Shown piece by piece: positions 1 to 8,410 of a DNA stretch of 37,609 nt. The notes under the pieces are model-generated. The model made no database searches and had not been told where the DNA came from. It saw only the letters and a program-made list of their open reading frames with translations. This DNA is from Nitrososphaerales archaeon (GTDB taxonomy: Archaea > Thermoproteota > Nitrososphaeria > Nitrososphaerales > JACPRH01). Numbering within the stretch: the first letter of the stretch is position 1; each line of letters starts with the position of its first letter. Where the stretch lies: positions 1 through 37,609 of the forward strand of contig JASMAB010000005.1 of assembly GCA_030754585.1 (NCBI GenBank), written 5' to 3'. Made by a program: the position numbers and the translations under genes.

Positions 1-738
1 ATGACCTACAACTAACGTTCTTGTTAAATCTGCACAATAGCGACGGTTTCGAGCTCCAAAATCGAATAATGCAAAATCCCCAAGCTTTAACTCGGCATTT
101 CCTCCTAGATAATGAGGTTCAGCAGTGTTTACCCCAAAAGAAGTAATTGGTTCGAATGCAGTGGTGGCCCCTTCCTTCTGAATTTGATAACTTATCTGGG
201 CCTTCACTTCACTTTCAGTCACATTATTACTTAAAATTGAAGGAATATTCTTCCATATCTTTGTTGTTATCTCTGCAGATCTTCTTATTTTTTTTATCTC
301 TTCATCATCTTTTACAAGTCTAGATTCGGCAATAGCTTCACTCACATCCAGTATTTTCACATTCGGTAGTGTTTTTTTAAGGATGAGAAGATCTTGGTAG
401 GTAAGTTCACGTGAGTTTACTCCTATTTTATCTATGTTTGTCCCTATCTTCTTTAGAATCATTTCTTTTTCCTTTGAATCTTTGAAAATTGTCGTTTTGA
501 ATCTGGTAGATCCTTCTTTTGCGCTCTCTTCTTCAAGCTTTGATGTATATAGTGATGCTTCACCGTTTGGGTATGCAAGAAAAATCGAGTTCTCAAAGAT
601 TCCTGACTCGAGATTTGTAAAGTAGAAAAAGGAGAGATCTATATGGGGCTCTACTGAGTTTTTTATGAATATTGCATCTGGTATCTCATTCTGTATTCTC
701 TGGTAAACTCTTTGAATACGTCGAGAGGTTTGGTTCAT
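1..738 (-). CDS. M24-family metallopeptidase (Xaa-Pro dipeptidase/aminopeptidase P type), 3' end cut by window
   Basis: The minus strand is open from an ATG at 738 to base 1, giving 246 residues with no stop, so the C-terminal part lies outside the window. The first ~120 residues look like a creatinase-type N-terminal domain. The last visible residues contain DFGARNRRYCADLTRT, the M24 pita-bread motif carrying the first two metal ligands (D226 and D237, 11 apart as in aminopeptidase P). The remaining His, Glu and Glu ligands would lie beyond the edge. The family removes residues N-terminal to, or splits dipeptides at, proline with a dinuclear metal centre in the cytoplasm. Xaa-Pro dipeptidase and aminopeptidase P cannot be told apart without the C-terminus. 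The gene lies downstream of aIF5A on the same strand across about 100 bases. Confidence 0.88.
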   Translation of the reverse strand, partial: MNQTSRRIQRVYQRIQNEIPDAIFIKNSVEPHIDLSFFYFTNLESGIFENSIFLAYPNGEASLYTSKLEEESAKEGSTRFKTTIFKDSKEKEMILKKIGTNIDKIGVNSRELTYQDLLILKKTLPNVKILDVSEAIAESRLVKDDEEIKKIRRSAEITTKIWKNIPSILSNNVTESEVKAQISYQIQKEGATTAFEPITSFGVNTAEPHYLGGNAELKLGDFALFDFGARNRRYCADLTRTLVVGH

Positions 739-838
739 CTAGTTATCTTTACAATTCGGATATTAAAAAAGTGTTAAGTTTATGCTCAATAATACATTTA
801 AAATTTGACATTGGTCAACGCATTTTAAATAATATTAG

Positions 839-1234
839 TCAACTGCGTATCCGAACTATCTTTTGTTTGTTGATGGCGTTCCAGTATTCTACTTCAACTC
901 CATTCTCAATCTTATCTGTGATATTTTTATCATCTGGTAGATTAGCTTCAAAAACCTCGAAAGTTTCCATATCCATAAGTTGTACACCTGAAGACGATCG
1001 TGATATAACTTGGCCAGTTCGCTTGTCTATCATAGGAATTTCAACATTTGCAGAGACAGGTGAAACTAAACTTCTCTTTACACCATCAAATAATCCAATA
1101 CCTACAACTCTAGCTTTGGCTGCACCATGTTTACCAGGTTTTGACTTGTCATAAGAAACTATCTTGCAAGGTTCTCCTTCAATAATCAAGTAAGATCCTG
1201 TTTTAACACTTCCTAGATCTGCTGGTTTACTCAA
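839..1234 (-). CDS. eif5a: Translation initiation factor aIF5A
   Basis: A 131-aa protein of full family length: N-terminal SH3-like barrel and C-terminal OB domain. Residues 32-40 read KPGKHGAAK, the hypusination loop, with K35 at the position modified by deoxyhypusine synthase. aIF5A binds the ribosomal E site and relieves stalling at difficult peptide bonds. The start is TTG at 1234, preceded by GAGGA about eight bases upstream. The nearest upstream ATG (around 1253) is in another frame and hits a stop over the real start. A TATA-like element (around 1274-1281, minus sense) fits a short leader. The gene is divergent from NAD kinase. Confidence 0.96.
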   Translation of the reverse strand: MSKPADLGSVKTGSYLIIEGEPCKIVSYDKSKPGKHGAAKARVVGIGLFDGVKRSLVSPVSANVEIPMIDKRTGQVISRSSSGVQLMDMETFEVFEANLPDDKNITDKIENGVEVEYWNAINKQKIVRIRS

Positions 1235-1271
1235 ATTTTGATTCCTCTTGTCATTAAAGGTTTTAAGCTCC

Positions 1272-1313
1272 TCCTATATAGTTTGTGTACGATTTCAAAG
1301 AAGATTAAATAAA
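1272..1313. promoter_or_regulatory. Divergent TATA elements between aIF5A and nadK
   Basis: On the plus strand ATTAAATAAAG (1304-1313) lies 33-43 bases before the nadK ATG, giving a leader of about ten bases. On the minus strand ACTATATAGG (1273-1282) lies about 40 bases before the aIF5A TTG. Both have the archaeal TATA-box look and spacing. Assignment is by sequence only. Confidence 0.5.
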
Positions 1314-1346
1314 GTGTAGATTAGAAGGTATATTGGTAACGTTACC

Positions 1347-2165
1347 ATGATTCATAAAGAGATATCCATAGCGATACTCAGTAGGAAAGAGTCCATTACA
1401 GTAATGGATGTAGTTACATCTCTGAGAAAAGATCTTGAAAGTAAAGAATTCAAAGTCTACTCTGATGAAACATCTATGAAAGATTATGCTAATTGGTCGA
1501 AAGTTATAGAGGATGTGAAAAAAATGAGTCCAGATTATATTGTGTCAGTAGGTGGTGATGGTACTTTGTTGTGGGTGTTCAGATCTATGGATGATGAGAC
1601 TCCTGTTCTAGCTCTTAACGTAGGTGGTAGAGGAATTCTATCCGAAATCTCACCGAATAATATCGGAAAATCAATTAAACAACTTCAAGAAAAGCAATAT
1701 CTGATAGATTCGCGCAATAGAATATCTGTATCAGTAAACGGAAAAACTCTTCCTCCTGCCTTGAATGAGGTCTATGTGAATAGAATATCACAGACAAGAA
1801 CCAGTACTTACACTATGACAATTGGTGGTTACAAAGTAAAGCAAAGAATGGACGGGCTGATGGTTTCTACATCAACAGGTTCAACAGGACACTCCCTATC
1901 ATTTGGTGGGCCATACATTCATCCAGATTCAGCTGTCTTTCTTGTATTGATGGTGGGTTCTATCGACCGATTACCTCCTATTGTCTTGCCAACTAAACCG
2001 ATAGAAGTAATTTCAGATCATGATTCAAGTGTTACTGTAGATGGCCAAGAAGAAATTCTCGTTAAAGCTTCGGAACAAATTGTGATTACAAAACATAATC
2101 GGGATGCCAGATTTGTACGATTTGAAAATAAAGGATTCCAACAACTTGAAAAGATCTTTTTATAA
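1347..2165 (+). CDS. nadK: NAD kinase
   Basis: A 272-aa protein of normal family length that phosphorylates NAD+ to NADP+ with ATP or polyphosphate. GGDGT at residues 69-73 is the catalytic GGDG motif. NEVYVN near residue 140, DGLMVSTSTGSTGHSLS and GGP near 170-190 match the family's NE/D and substrate-binding conserved regions; the usual STAYSLSAGGP appears here as STGHSLSFGGP. The ATG at 1347 follows a good TATA box. It is divergent from aIF5A and stands alone on its strand until Nob1, 136 bases further on. Confidence 0.95.
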   Translation: MIHKEISIAILSRKESITVMDVVTSLRKDLESKEFKVYSDETSMKDYANWSKVIEDVKKMSPDYIVSVGGDGTLLWVFRSMDDETPVLALNVGGRGILSEISPNNIGKSIKQLQEKQYLIDSRNRISVSVNGKTLPPALNEVYVNRISQTRTSTYTMTIGGYKVKQRMDGLMVSTSTGSTGHSLSFGGPYIHPDSAVFLVLMVGSIDRLPPIVLPTKPIEVISDHDSSVTVDGQEEILVKASEQIVITKHNRDARFVRFENKGFQQLEKIFL

Positions 2166-2301
2166 TTCATTTACAATTTAAATTAAAAACTGTCACGATT
2201 GCAATACTTTAAATTGGTTTGGTTTATTTGGCATCACAACACTGCAATATTCTGATTTAACAGACAAATTATGTAGAAAATGAACATAATATACCAATTC
2301 T

Positions 2302-2898
2302 TTGGAGGGACTTCAAGTAAATCCTGATTTACATAAGCGTTTACAAAAAGAAAATGCGTCAGTTGGATCATCAACCTCCAAAGAGATGGTAGTACTTGAT
2401 GCTACTGCCTTTTATGCTGATGTTCCATTTAGTAGTTGGGAAACATATTATTCAACTGATTCTGTTATTGAAGAGGTATCCCATAAAAAAATTCGGAAAA
2501 CGTATATTGAAGGACTTATTGAAGCAGGTAGGCTAAAAATATATTCTCCTTCAGAACAATATCTAAAGAAAGTGAATAATGTTGCCAAAGAAATTGGTGA
2601 TTCATCAACTCTTTCAAAACCAGACATCACGGTTGTAGCATTAGCTCTAGAATTCCAGAAACAAGGAAACCAAGTAATGATCATTTCTGATGATTACTCT
2701 GTTGAAAATCTTTCTAAAACACTTGATATACGAATTGTCTCAGTCATGACCCAAGGAATAAAAAAAATGGTGAAATGGCAGAAATATTGCTCTGGCTGTG
2801 GCAAGGTCTTTCACAATGGCAAAAGTCGGGAATGTGATGTTTGTGGGTCATCTCTCAAGAGGAAATTCAAGACTTCGAACAATTTAAGTCAAACCTAA
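2302..2898 (+). CDS. nob1: Endoribonuclease Nob1 (PIN domain plus zinc ribbon)
   Basis: A PIN nuclease domain begins at VVLDATAF (Asp at residue 33) and keeps the acidic pocket (E at ~55, D near 112, DD in IISDDYS near 128). A CSGCGK...CDVCGS zinc ribbon closes the protein. This is the architecture of archaeal Nob1, which cuts the 3' end of pre-16S rRNA during 30S maturation. The open frame begins at TTG 2302, but the PIN fold would start cleanly at ATG 2386 (170 aa). The 28-residue extension is low in complexity and may not be translated. A TATA-like TTTAAATTGG lies at 2208-2217. moaE follows after 19 bases on the same strand. Confidence 0.88.
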   Translation: MEGLQVNPDLHKRLQKENASVGSSTSKEMVVLDATAFYADVPFSSWETYYSTDSVIEEVSHKKIRKTYIEGLIEAGRLKIYSPSEQYLKKVNNVAKEIGDSSTLSKPDITVVALALEFQKQGNQVMIISDDYSVENLSKTLDIRIVSVMTQGIKKMVKWQKYCSGCGKVFHNGKSRECDVCGSSLKRKFKTSNNLSQT

Positions 2899-2917
2899 AT
2901 GATGGTATTGTTACAAT

Positions 2918-3352
2918 ATGCTGAAACCCGGAGTATACGAAAAAGATAAGATAAATCTCACGACCATAATGAAAGAGCTTCTTGAAGCTAAACAACCAGA
3001 AGATGTGGGTGCAGTTCTTACATTCCAAGGGATAACAAGACGGTCTGGAGAAAATGATCAAGTGGTGAAAATGATAGAAATGGAATCTTATGAGGAACCA
3101 GCTAACAAAATGATACTGAAAATTTGTGAAGAAGTAGAAAAAAAATATAGTGTAAATTCAGTCCTAATTTATCATCTTATAGGTAAGTTCAAGGTGGGAG
3201 AACCATTAGTGTTTGTCGTTGTTACAGGTAAAACAAGGAGTAAATCTATTCCAGCTTTGGAAGAGGCAATTCATCGCTATAAAACTGAGCCTGCTCTCTG
3301 GAAAAAAGAAATATACAGTGACGGAACCAATCAGTGGATAAGTCACGCCTAA
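2918..3352 (+). CDS. moaE: Molybdopterin synthase large subunit MoaE
   Basis: A 144-aa MoaE-family protein. VGAVLTFQGITRR at residues 30-42 is the family signature. K122 and K129 (YKTEPALWKKE) correspond to the catalytic lysines K119 and K126 of E. coli MoaE. With the thiocarboxylated small partner MoaD it converts cyclic pyranopterin monophosphate into molybdopterin. No moaD or other cofactor gene is in the window, so the partner must be elsewhere. It is 19 bases downstream of Nob1, probably co-transcribed, with no evident functional tie. Confidence 0.93.
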   Translation: MLKPGVYEKDKINLTTIMKELLEAKQPEDVGAVLTFQGITRRSGENDQVVKMIEMESYEEPANKMILKICEEVEKKYSVNSVLIYHLIGKFKVGEPLVFVVVTGKTRSKSIPALEEAIHRYKTEPALWKKEIYSDGTNQWISHA

Positions 3353-3361
3353 ATTATGGAA

Positions 3362-4177
3362 TTAAGGGTTCAAGAGTTCCTGAAACTCTGCAACTTTTGG
3401 TTTGCTTGCTTCCTCCCATTCTGCGTATCCCCTAGAATATAACTTAACTTTCTCGTATCCAAATATTCTTAACGCAGCATAGATGTATGCTGATGTCATT
3501 CCATCTTTGCAGTATATGTTTGCTTCATTATCTATGGATAATCCATGTTCCTTGAAAATTCGTTTAATACGCTCTTTTGATAAAAAATTTCTATCTTTTC
3601 CTAGGCATAAACGCCAAGGTAGGTTTATCGCCCCAGGTATATGTCCATTCAAAAAATCCATTCGTTCACCAGCATCAATTATTATTTCATTTGTACCATC
3701 CAATACATTTGAGATGTGACTAATAGATGAAGCAAAATGTGCATTTAACTTGGCGACATAAATTGATTTCTTTATTTCTGGGTTAGAATGGGACACTCTT
3801 CCTTGATTCCTCTTATAAATCGAAAAATTTCTATCTAGTAAATAGAGGTCTTTATGACCATATAAATCAAGAGTCCACAAAAGCCTGGAAGCATAAACTC
3901 CCCATTGATCGTCATATGTTACAATAAGAGATTCATTATGAATGCCAAACTTACCCATTAAATCTTCAAATTCTTGGGGATTAGGGGCATCTTTAAGACG
4001 CCCTATTGATTTAACAAAAACCGTTACAGGAATTGAAATAGCTCCAGGTATGTGTCCAGCTTTATAATCAACTCGTCTTCTAACATCAATTATTTTCACA
4101 TTTGGACCTAACTTCTCAATCCATTGTGGATCAACTAAAGTAATGCTCACTTCAGCCTTTTCTCCTTTAAGCCGCAC
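3362..4177 (-). CDS. Tandem-rhodanese sulfurtransferase
   Basis: A 271-aa protein with two rhodanese domains, the layout of thiosulfate or 3-mercaptopyruvate sulfurtransferases (SseA family). The first has the DVR...GHIPGA fold signature but no Cys in its active loop (VTYDDQWGVYAS). The second repeats GHIPGAINLPW and has the persulfide Cys, C223, in YCKDGMTSAY. Domain one is therefore structural and domain two catalytic, as usual. The GTG start at 4177 sits just after an AGGAG and overlaps the end of the 59-aa gene by 11 bases. Being last in a unit with a siroheme reductase suggests a role in handling sulfide or sulfane sulfur; the exact substrate cannot be read from sequence. Confidence 0.9.
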   Translation of the reverse strand: MRLKGEKAEVSITLVDPQWIEKLGPNVKIIDVRRRVDYKAGHIPGAISIPVTVFVKSIGRLKDAPNPQEFEDLMGKFGIHNESLIVTYDDQWGVYASRLLWTLDLYGHKDLYLLDRNFSIYKRNQGRVSHSNPEIKKSIYVAKLNAHFASSISHISNVLDGTNEIIIDAGERMDFLNGHIPGAINLPWRLCLGKDRNFLSKERIKRIFKEHGLSIDNEANIYCKDGMTSAYIYAALRIFGYEKVKLYSRGYAEWEEASKPKVAEFQELLNP

Positions 4178-4346
4178 ATTCTCCTCTAGCTGTCTTTACC
4201 TTGTATGGACCGGTTAACCCCCAGTCAGTATATTCTTCTGGGGCATCTTTGTATGGGGGTAGTTGCGATACTTCTTCTAAAGATTGGATAACTTTCCTCT
4301 GAAGACGGGATTTCTTTCTTAATTTATCCAACTTCTTCCCCACCAT
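4167..4346 (-). CDS. 59-aa basic protein between siroheme reductase and sulfurtransferase
   Basis: The start is ATG 4344-4346, inside the 3' end of the reductase gene (23-base overlap, different frame); the stop is TAA 4167-4169, inside the sulfurtransferase start. Residues 1-20 are Lys/Arg-rich (KKLDKLRKKSRLQRK). The middle is PPYKDAPEEYTDWG, and the C-terminus GPYKVKTARGECAA carries a single Cys two residues from the end. The double overlap and same strand mean translational coupling with both neighbours. I do not recognise a family. A Cys close to a flexible C-terminus next to a sulfurtransferase and a siroheme reductase is compatible with a sulfur-carrier or electron-transfer docking role, but that is only a guess from context. 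Confidence 0.72.
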   Translation of the reverse strand: MVGKKLDKLRKKSRLQRKVIQSLEEVSQLPPYKDAPEEYTDWGLTGPYKVKTARGECAA

Positions 4347-5943
4347 CTGACCGTAATCGATTAATCCACGACTTAAATGTCTCGTTGTCTTGTCTCTCTG
4401 AACGGTAGAGACTCATGAGTCTTGAAATTGCTTCAGGTACTCTCTTGGCAGGGATTCGTATACTATGCTCTCCGAACTTAACGTTTCCGTTTGTCACTGC
4501 CCCGCCTAATTGTAGTTGATAAAATGGAGTCATTTGGCCTTTCACTCTTTGAGCCGATCCAAATAACCCAATTGTGGCAATATGGTTTTGTGCACATGCA
4601 TTAGGACAACCACTAATATTGATATTTGTGGCTTCAAATTCTTTGGAAAATATATCTATCTCATGCTCTAATAAATGCTCAGACAACTTCATGGCTAGAC
4701 GATGGGACCGAGTTACCCCTAGATTACAAGTATCGGCTCCAGGACAACCCACAACATCACAAATTGTATTTGCACCCAAAACTGATAAGTTTGACTTATT
4801 CAACTCACCAAAAATATTATTTAGATTTTTTTGGTTTATCCAACGAAAAACGACATTCTGCCGAATAGTTGTTCGAATAAGACCATCAGAATAATTATCG
4901 GCAATATCCGCCAAGATACGGAACTGTCTCGCTGTAAGATCTCCTCCAATAAGGTTTACAAATACAGAGTAAAACCCTACTTGTTTTTGATGCTCAACAT
5001 TAGTTTTCAACCATTTTTTAAATTCTTTATCACCGCTAATGTTCTTTGTAGATATTGATTCTCTCTTCAATACATTGTTATCCTCTATTTGCGTAATTGG
5101 ATCAGCCATCTTTTTTGATATCAATAGTTCTCTTTCTGTGAATACATATTTTCTAAATTTTCTAATTCCTATTTGATCTATGATAAACTTCATTCTTGCG
5201 CGAAAAATATTATTTCTATTCCCAAACCGATCGAAGATTCTAATGATAGATTCACAAGTAGCTTTTAAATCTTGAACAGTGGTGAATTCTTCAAGGAGAT
5301 GAGCCGCTCGTGGTGGAGATCCTAATCCTCCGCCAACATATAGCCTAAAACCGTTAGTTTTTTTTCCGTTCTTGTTTTTCACAATTGCTATTGCTCCAAT
5401 ATCATTTATCATTCCTTTTACACAATCATCATTACAGCCAGAGAATGCTAGCTTGAATTTTCGAGGAAGTTTTTGAGTGAGAGGATTACGCAGAAGATAA
5501 TATGCCATATGTTTGGCGTATGGTGTTACATCAAACTCTTCCTTGTTACAGACTCCTGCTAGAGGGCATGCAGTCACATTTCTTACTGTGTTACCGCAAG
5601 CTTCTTTTGTTGATAATCCAACTTCTCCTAGTCGTCTTAGTGCTTCTGGAACCGCCTCTAATGCTACCCAATGGAACTGAATATCTTGGCGCGTGGTGAT
5701 ATGCCCTATTCCTGTTGAGAATATTTCGGCTATATTCGCCATAACACGAAGCTGTTCTGAATTTAATTCACCGAATGGTACTTTTACTCTAAGCATCTGA
5801 ATATCTTTCTGGAAGCGAATACCGTACACTCCATTCTTAAGACGAATTTGTCTCCATTCTTCTTCGTCTAGTTTACCAGCCTTATACCTGAGGGCTTCTT
5901 TTGTTAAATACTCGATATCTGCGTTAATCTCTTGATTTAGCAT
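4324..5943 (-). CDS. Siroheme [4Fe-4S] nitrite/sulfite reductase (ferredoxin-dependent type)
   Basis: A 539-aa protein with the duplicated NIR/SIR layout: ferredoxin-like half domain, haem-binding domain, then the same again. The C-terminal half has C400-x5-C406 and C446-x3-C450 (GCPGADTC, SGCPNAC), the ligands of the siroheme-coupled cluster. The N-terminal half has a matching C126-x5-C132 and C170-x3-C174. The family carries out six-electron reduction of nitrite to ammonia or sulfite to sulfide with electrons from ferredoxin. Context with a sulfurtransferase mildly favours sulfite, but nitrite cannot be excluded. ATG start at 5943. It leads a three-gene overlapping unit. No siroheme synthesis gene is nearby. 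Confidence 0.9.
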   Translation of the reverse strand: MLNQEINADIEYLTKEALRYKAGKLDEEEWRQIRLKNGVYGIRFQKDIQMLRVKVPFGELNSEQLRVMANIAEIFSTGIGHITTRQDIQFHWVALEAVPEALRRLGEVGLSTKEACGNTVRNVTACPLAGVCNKEEFDVTPYAKHMAYYLLRNPLTQKLPRKFKLAFSGCNDDCVKGMINDIGAIAIVKNKNGKKTNGFRLYVGGGLGSPPRAAHLLEEFTTVQDLKATCESIIRIFDRFGNRNNIFRARMKFIIDQIGIRKFRKYVFTERELLISKKMADPITQIEDNNVLKRESISTKNISGDKEFKKWLKTNVEHQKQVGFYSVFVNLIGGDLTARQFRILADIADNYSDGLIRTTIRQNVVFRWINQKNLNNIFGELNKSNLSVLGANTICDVVGCPGADTCNLGVTRSHRLAMKLSEHLLEHEIDIFSKEFEATNINISGCPNACAQNHIATIGLFGSAQRVKGQMTPFYQLQLGGAVTNGNVKFGEHSIRIPAKRVPEAISRLMSLYRSERQDNETFKSWINRLRSDGGEEVG

Positions 5944-6149
5944 AACATACCATTACCTCTAGAAGGAATTAATACCTAAAAATCGTGAGAATATAAAGTA
6001 AGACACCTTCTGCCTTCATCACCAAACTATAACGCTGTTATATTATATGTTTTTGGATTATGATTGAATTAATGATCTCATAAAACTATCTTTAAAAATT
6101 AGGAGCCTAACATTATTTTAATCCCAACTTTAATTTCAATTCTATTTCT

Positions 6150-8093
6150 TTAAACAACGTTCCGCCTAATCGCCACTAATAACAGGAACATTGCAATAAT
6201 AATGATTAAGAAGCTCATACCTAAAAGAGGGAATGGGTTTGATACATTGCTTCCACGAATCTGTACGTTTTTAAGACCATGAACATAGTCAAAGTACAGG
6301 AATGTGTGAGTCTTGTTTACAGTGATTGTGTGAGAGACCTTTGTTTCATCAATAATTACTTCATAAGGACCTTCAAGAAGAGCAGATGGGATTGTTACTT
6401 CACTAAATCCATTACTCATATGGTGTCCTTCAATCGCGAAATTAATCAGTCTGTTAGATTGACTGAAGTGAAAATTATTGATAGTAGAATTAGAGAGAAT
6501 ACTCACATAAAATTTAGAGAGATCAAATTCTGTTTCGAAGATCTGCCTAATAGGTTTGTTGACGAAGAAATGAATTTCCTGAATAGCGTAATTTATTCTC
6601 TTTGGAGTGGCAAATTCCTTGTATCCAAAACCTTGGCTGCCAGCTATAATTCTAAGGGTATATTCTCCATTAGGAATATCAAGAAACTCTGGGCCTTTGT
6701 TCTTTTTAGGCGGTGTTAAGGAATCTTGGAATACGTTTTCAAGTAGAGTTGCGTTCAGCAGTAGCCAGGCGTTGTTAGAATTATCGAAGAGACTATAAGT
6801 AATCTTGCCTACATCTAAGCCCTCCATAACAACTAATGGAATTTTGTGGGTATTATAGAACTGGTTTGAAACAGGCTCCATGATATTGAATGTGGGCAGC
6901 ATATAGCTTAATCGCTCGGCTTGATAGAAACTTGACTTACGGACATCAAATGGTATCGAAGCTTCGGGATGTCTCCAGGGAGACATCGCGATGTATGATG
7001 ATGACTTTAATTCCCAAACTATTTGACCGTCAGACGTAACCTCGACAAGTCTTCCATTTGAATCGGTAACTAGTGTATTCCCATTTGGCAACCTCTGGGC
7101 GCCTCTAACAAATAATGGAAATTCGTTACTGGGTCTCTCGCTGCATTCACGCCAGCCAATACAAGGTGGCCACTGCCAAACCACCTGTTTTCGGTTTATG
7201 TCAAACTCAATCACACGATTATGTGGATCAGAGATTAAGATATGTCCATTAGATAATGGAATTGGGCTGTGGGGCATCCAAAGCTTTTCTCGATTTCCAC
7301 ATCCTTGAATGCAAGGGTCACCAAATTCATTTAATAAAGTCCCATTACGGGCTACATATAGAATTATATCGAAATTACGTGGACTGATTAGTATTGAGTC
7401 ATCTGGAAGGCGTAGTGCTTCATTGACATGTGTCCAGGGTCCGAAATCTTTACCTCTGATATTCATATACTTTGTATTATTTGCATATATTTCTTTAGCG
7501 TACCATTCCCATACAACCTCACCATGTTGATTAACCTCAAATACCTGCGGGTCTATGTAAGGCCAGGTCGAGTAATCTTCAGAATGGCCAGCAGTTAGCA
7601 ATGTGTTTCCATTAGGAAGTCTTACAGCGTCGTGTGAAACACGTTTGTCTTTGAATGACCAAACCAGTTCTCCATGTCTATTCACTTCGTAAGCACCACG
7701 CATATGTTCAGGATTTGCGATGGTGTAGAGAACATTACTGCTTCCAGGCAGAAACATTACCCCTGCGATAGATATTTTTTGAGTACGTGACTCTGGAATT
7801 TTATATCTCCAAACTACTTCACCCCACATATTCACTTCAATCAGCTCTCCAAGTGCAGTATTACCAAACAAGGTTGTGCCATTCCACGTTTTGCTTGGTA
7901 CCCAAGCCTCAACTGTATAGTTCGGGTCGACAGAGCCTCGAGGGATCAATTGATCGGTACTTGTACGTATATCCATATCACCCAACAATAATATGTTTCT
8001 ATTGGCAGCTCCTACGTTGTAGGAAACACTAATGATCATTAATGTAGAGAGCATTATAAATAACACAACCTTCCAGTTGATATTACAATTCAA
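6150..8093 (-). CDS. Membrane-anchored arylsulfotransferase-like beta-propeller protein
   Basis: A 647-aa exported protein. Residues 1-30 form a signal peptide (basic start, then VVLFIMLSTLMIIS). The body holds repeated propeller blades of the type GEVVW/GELVW followed by RLPNGNTLL, with conserved His and Trp between them, as in the Arylsulfotran_2/ASST-like family. The C-terminus has one membrane segment (LLGMSFLIIIIAMFLLL) and a short basic tail (RRNVV), so the propeller faces outside and is anchored. The start is TTG 8093; the upstream ATG near 8112 is out of frame. Family membership rests on the blade repeats; sulfotransferase activity is unproven, and many relatives may be binding or structural proteins. 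The stop is 206 bases from the siroheme reductase start, so the two are probably separate units. Confidence 0.78.
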   Translation of the reverse strand: MNCNINWKVVLFIMLSTLMIISVSYNVGAANRNILLLGDMDIRTSTDQLIPRGSVDPNYTVEAWVPSKTWNGTTLFGNTALGELIEVNMWGEVVWRYKIPESRTQKISIAGVMFLPGSSNVLYTIANPEHMRGAYEVNRHGELVWSFKDKRVSHDAVRLPNGNTLLTAGHSEDYSTWPYIDPQVFEVNQHGEVVWEWYAKEIYANNTKYMNIRGKDFGPWTHVNEALRLPDDSILISPRNFDIILYVARNGTLLNEFGDPCIQGCGNREKLWMPHSPIPLSNGHILISDPHNRVIEFDINRKQVVWQWPPCIGWRECSERPSNEFPLFVRGAQRLPNGNTLVTDSNGRLVEVTSDGQIVWELKSSSYIAMSPWRHPEASIPFDVRKSSFYQAERLSYMLPTFNIMEPVSNQFYNTHKIPLVVMEGLDVGKITYSLFDNSNNAWLLLNATLLENVFQDSLTPPKKNKGPEFLDIPNGEYTLRIIAGSQGFGYKEFATPKRINYAIQEIHFFVNKPIRQIFETEFDLSKFYVSILSNSTINNFHFSQSNRLINFAIEGHHMSNGFSEVTIPSALLEGPYEVIIDETKVSHTITVNKTHTFLYFDYVHGLKNVQIRGSNVSNPFPLLGMSFLIIIIAMFLLLVAIRRNVV

Positions 8094-8213
8094 GGATGAT
8101 ACAATAAAACATTAGTTAAGAGATAATTAAATGTAATGTAAAGGTACTTCAATCTATAAAAAAAATTCAAAATTAATGAATTGGTCATTAAAATGTCATA
8201 CCATAATAGGAGG

Positions 8214-8287
8214 TGGACCGGGAGGGATTTGAACCCTCGATCACCTCCATGCCAAGGAGGCATCCTACCAGACTAGACGACCGGCCC
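8214..8287 (-). tRNA. tRNA-Ala (GGC)
   Basis: All arms fold without an intron: acceptor GGGCCGG/CCGGTCC with the alanine identity pair G3:U70, D-stem GTCT/GGAT, anticodon stem CCTCC/GGAGG with loop TTGGCAT (anticodon GGC), variable TGATC, T-arm GAGGG-TTCAAAT-CCCTC, discriminator A. 74 nt; the CCA end is not encoded. Confidence 0.97.
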
Positions 8288-8410
8288 TCAACTGATTTTT
8301 TCATATGGTAAATTAAAAGGTTGCTCTAGATAACAAATATTGAAAAGATAAAAAAAGATACTTTTATATTAAATCATCAGTATCTTTACGAAAGAGAATG
8401 TAAAATCTTT

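Noticed and set aside
672-1154. 160-codon plus-strand frame opposite aIF5A and the M24 gene
   Set aside because: Lies antisense to aIF5A and has no family likeness; aIF5A has an intact hypusine loop and full length.
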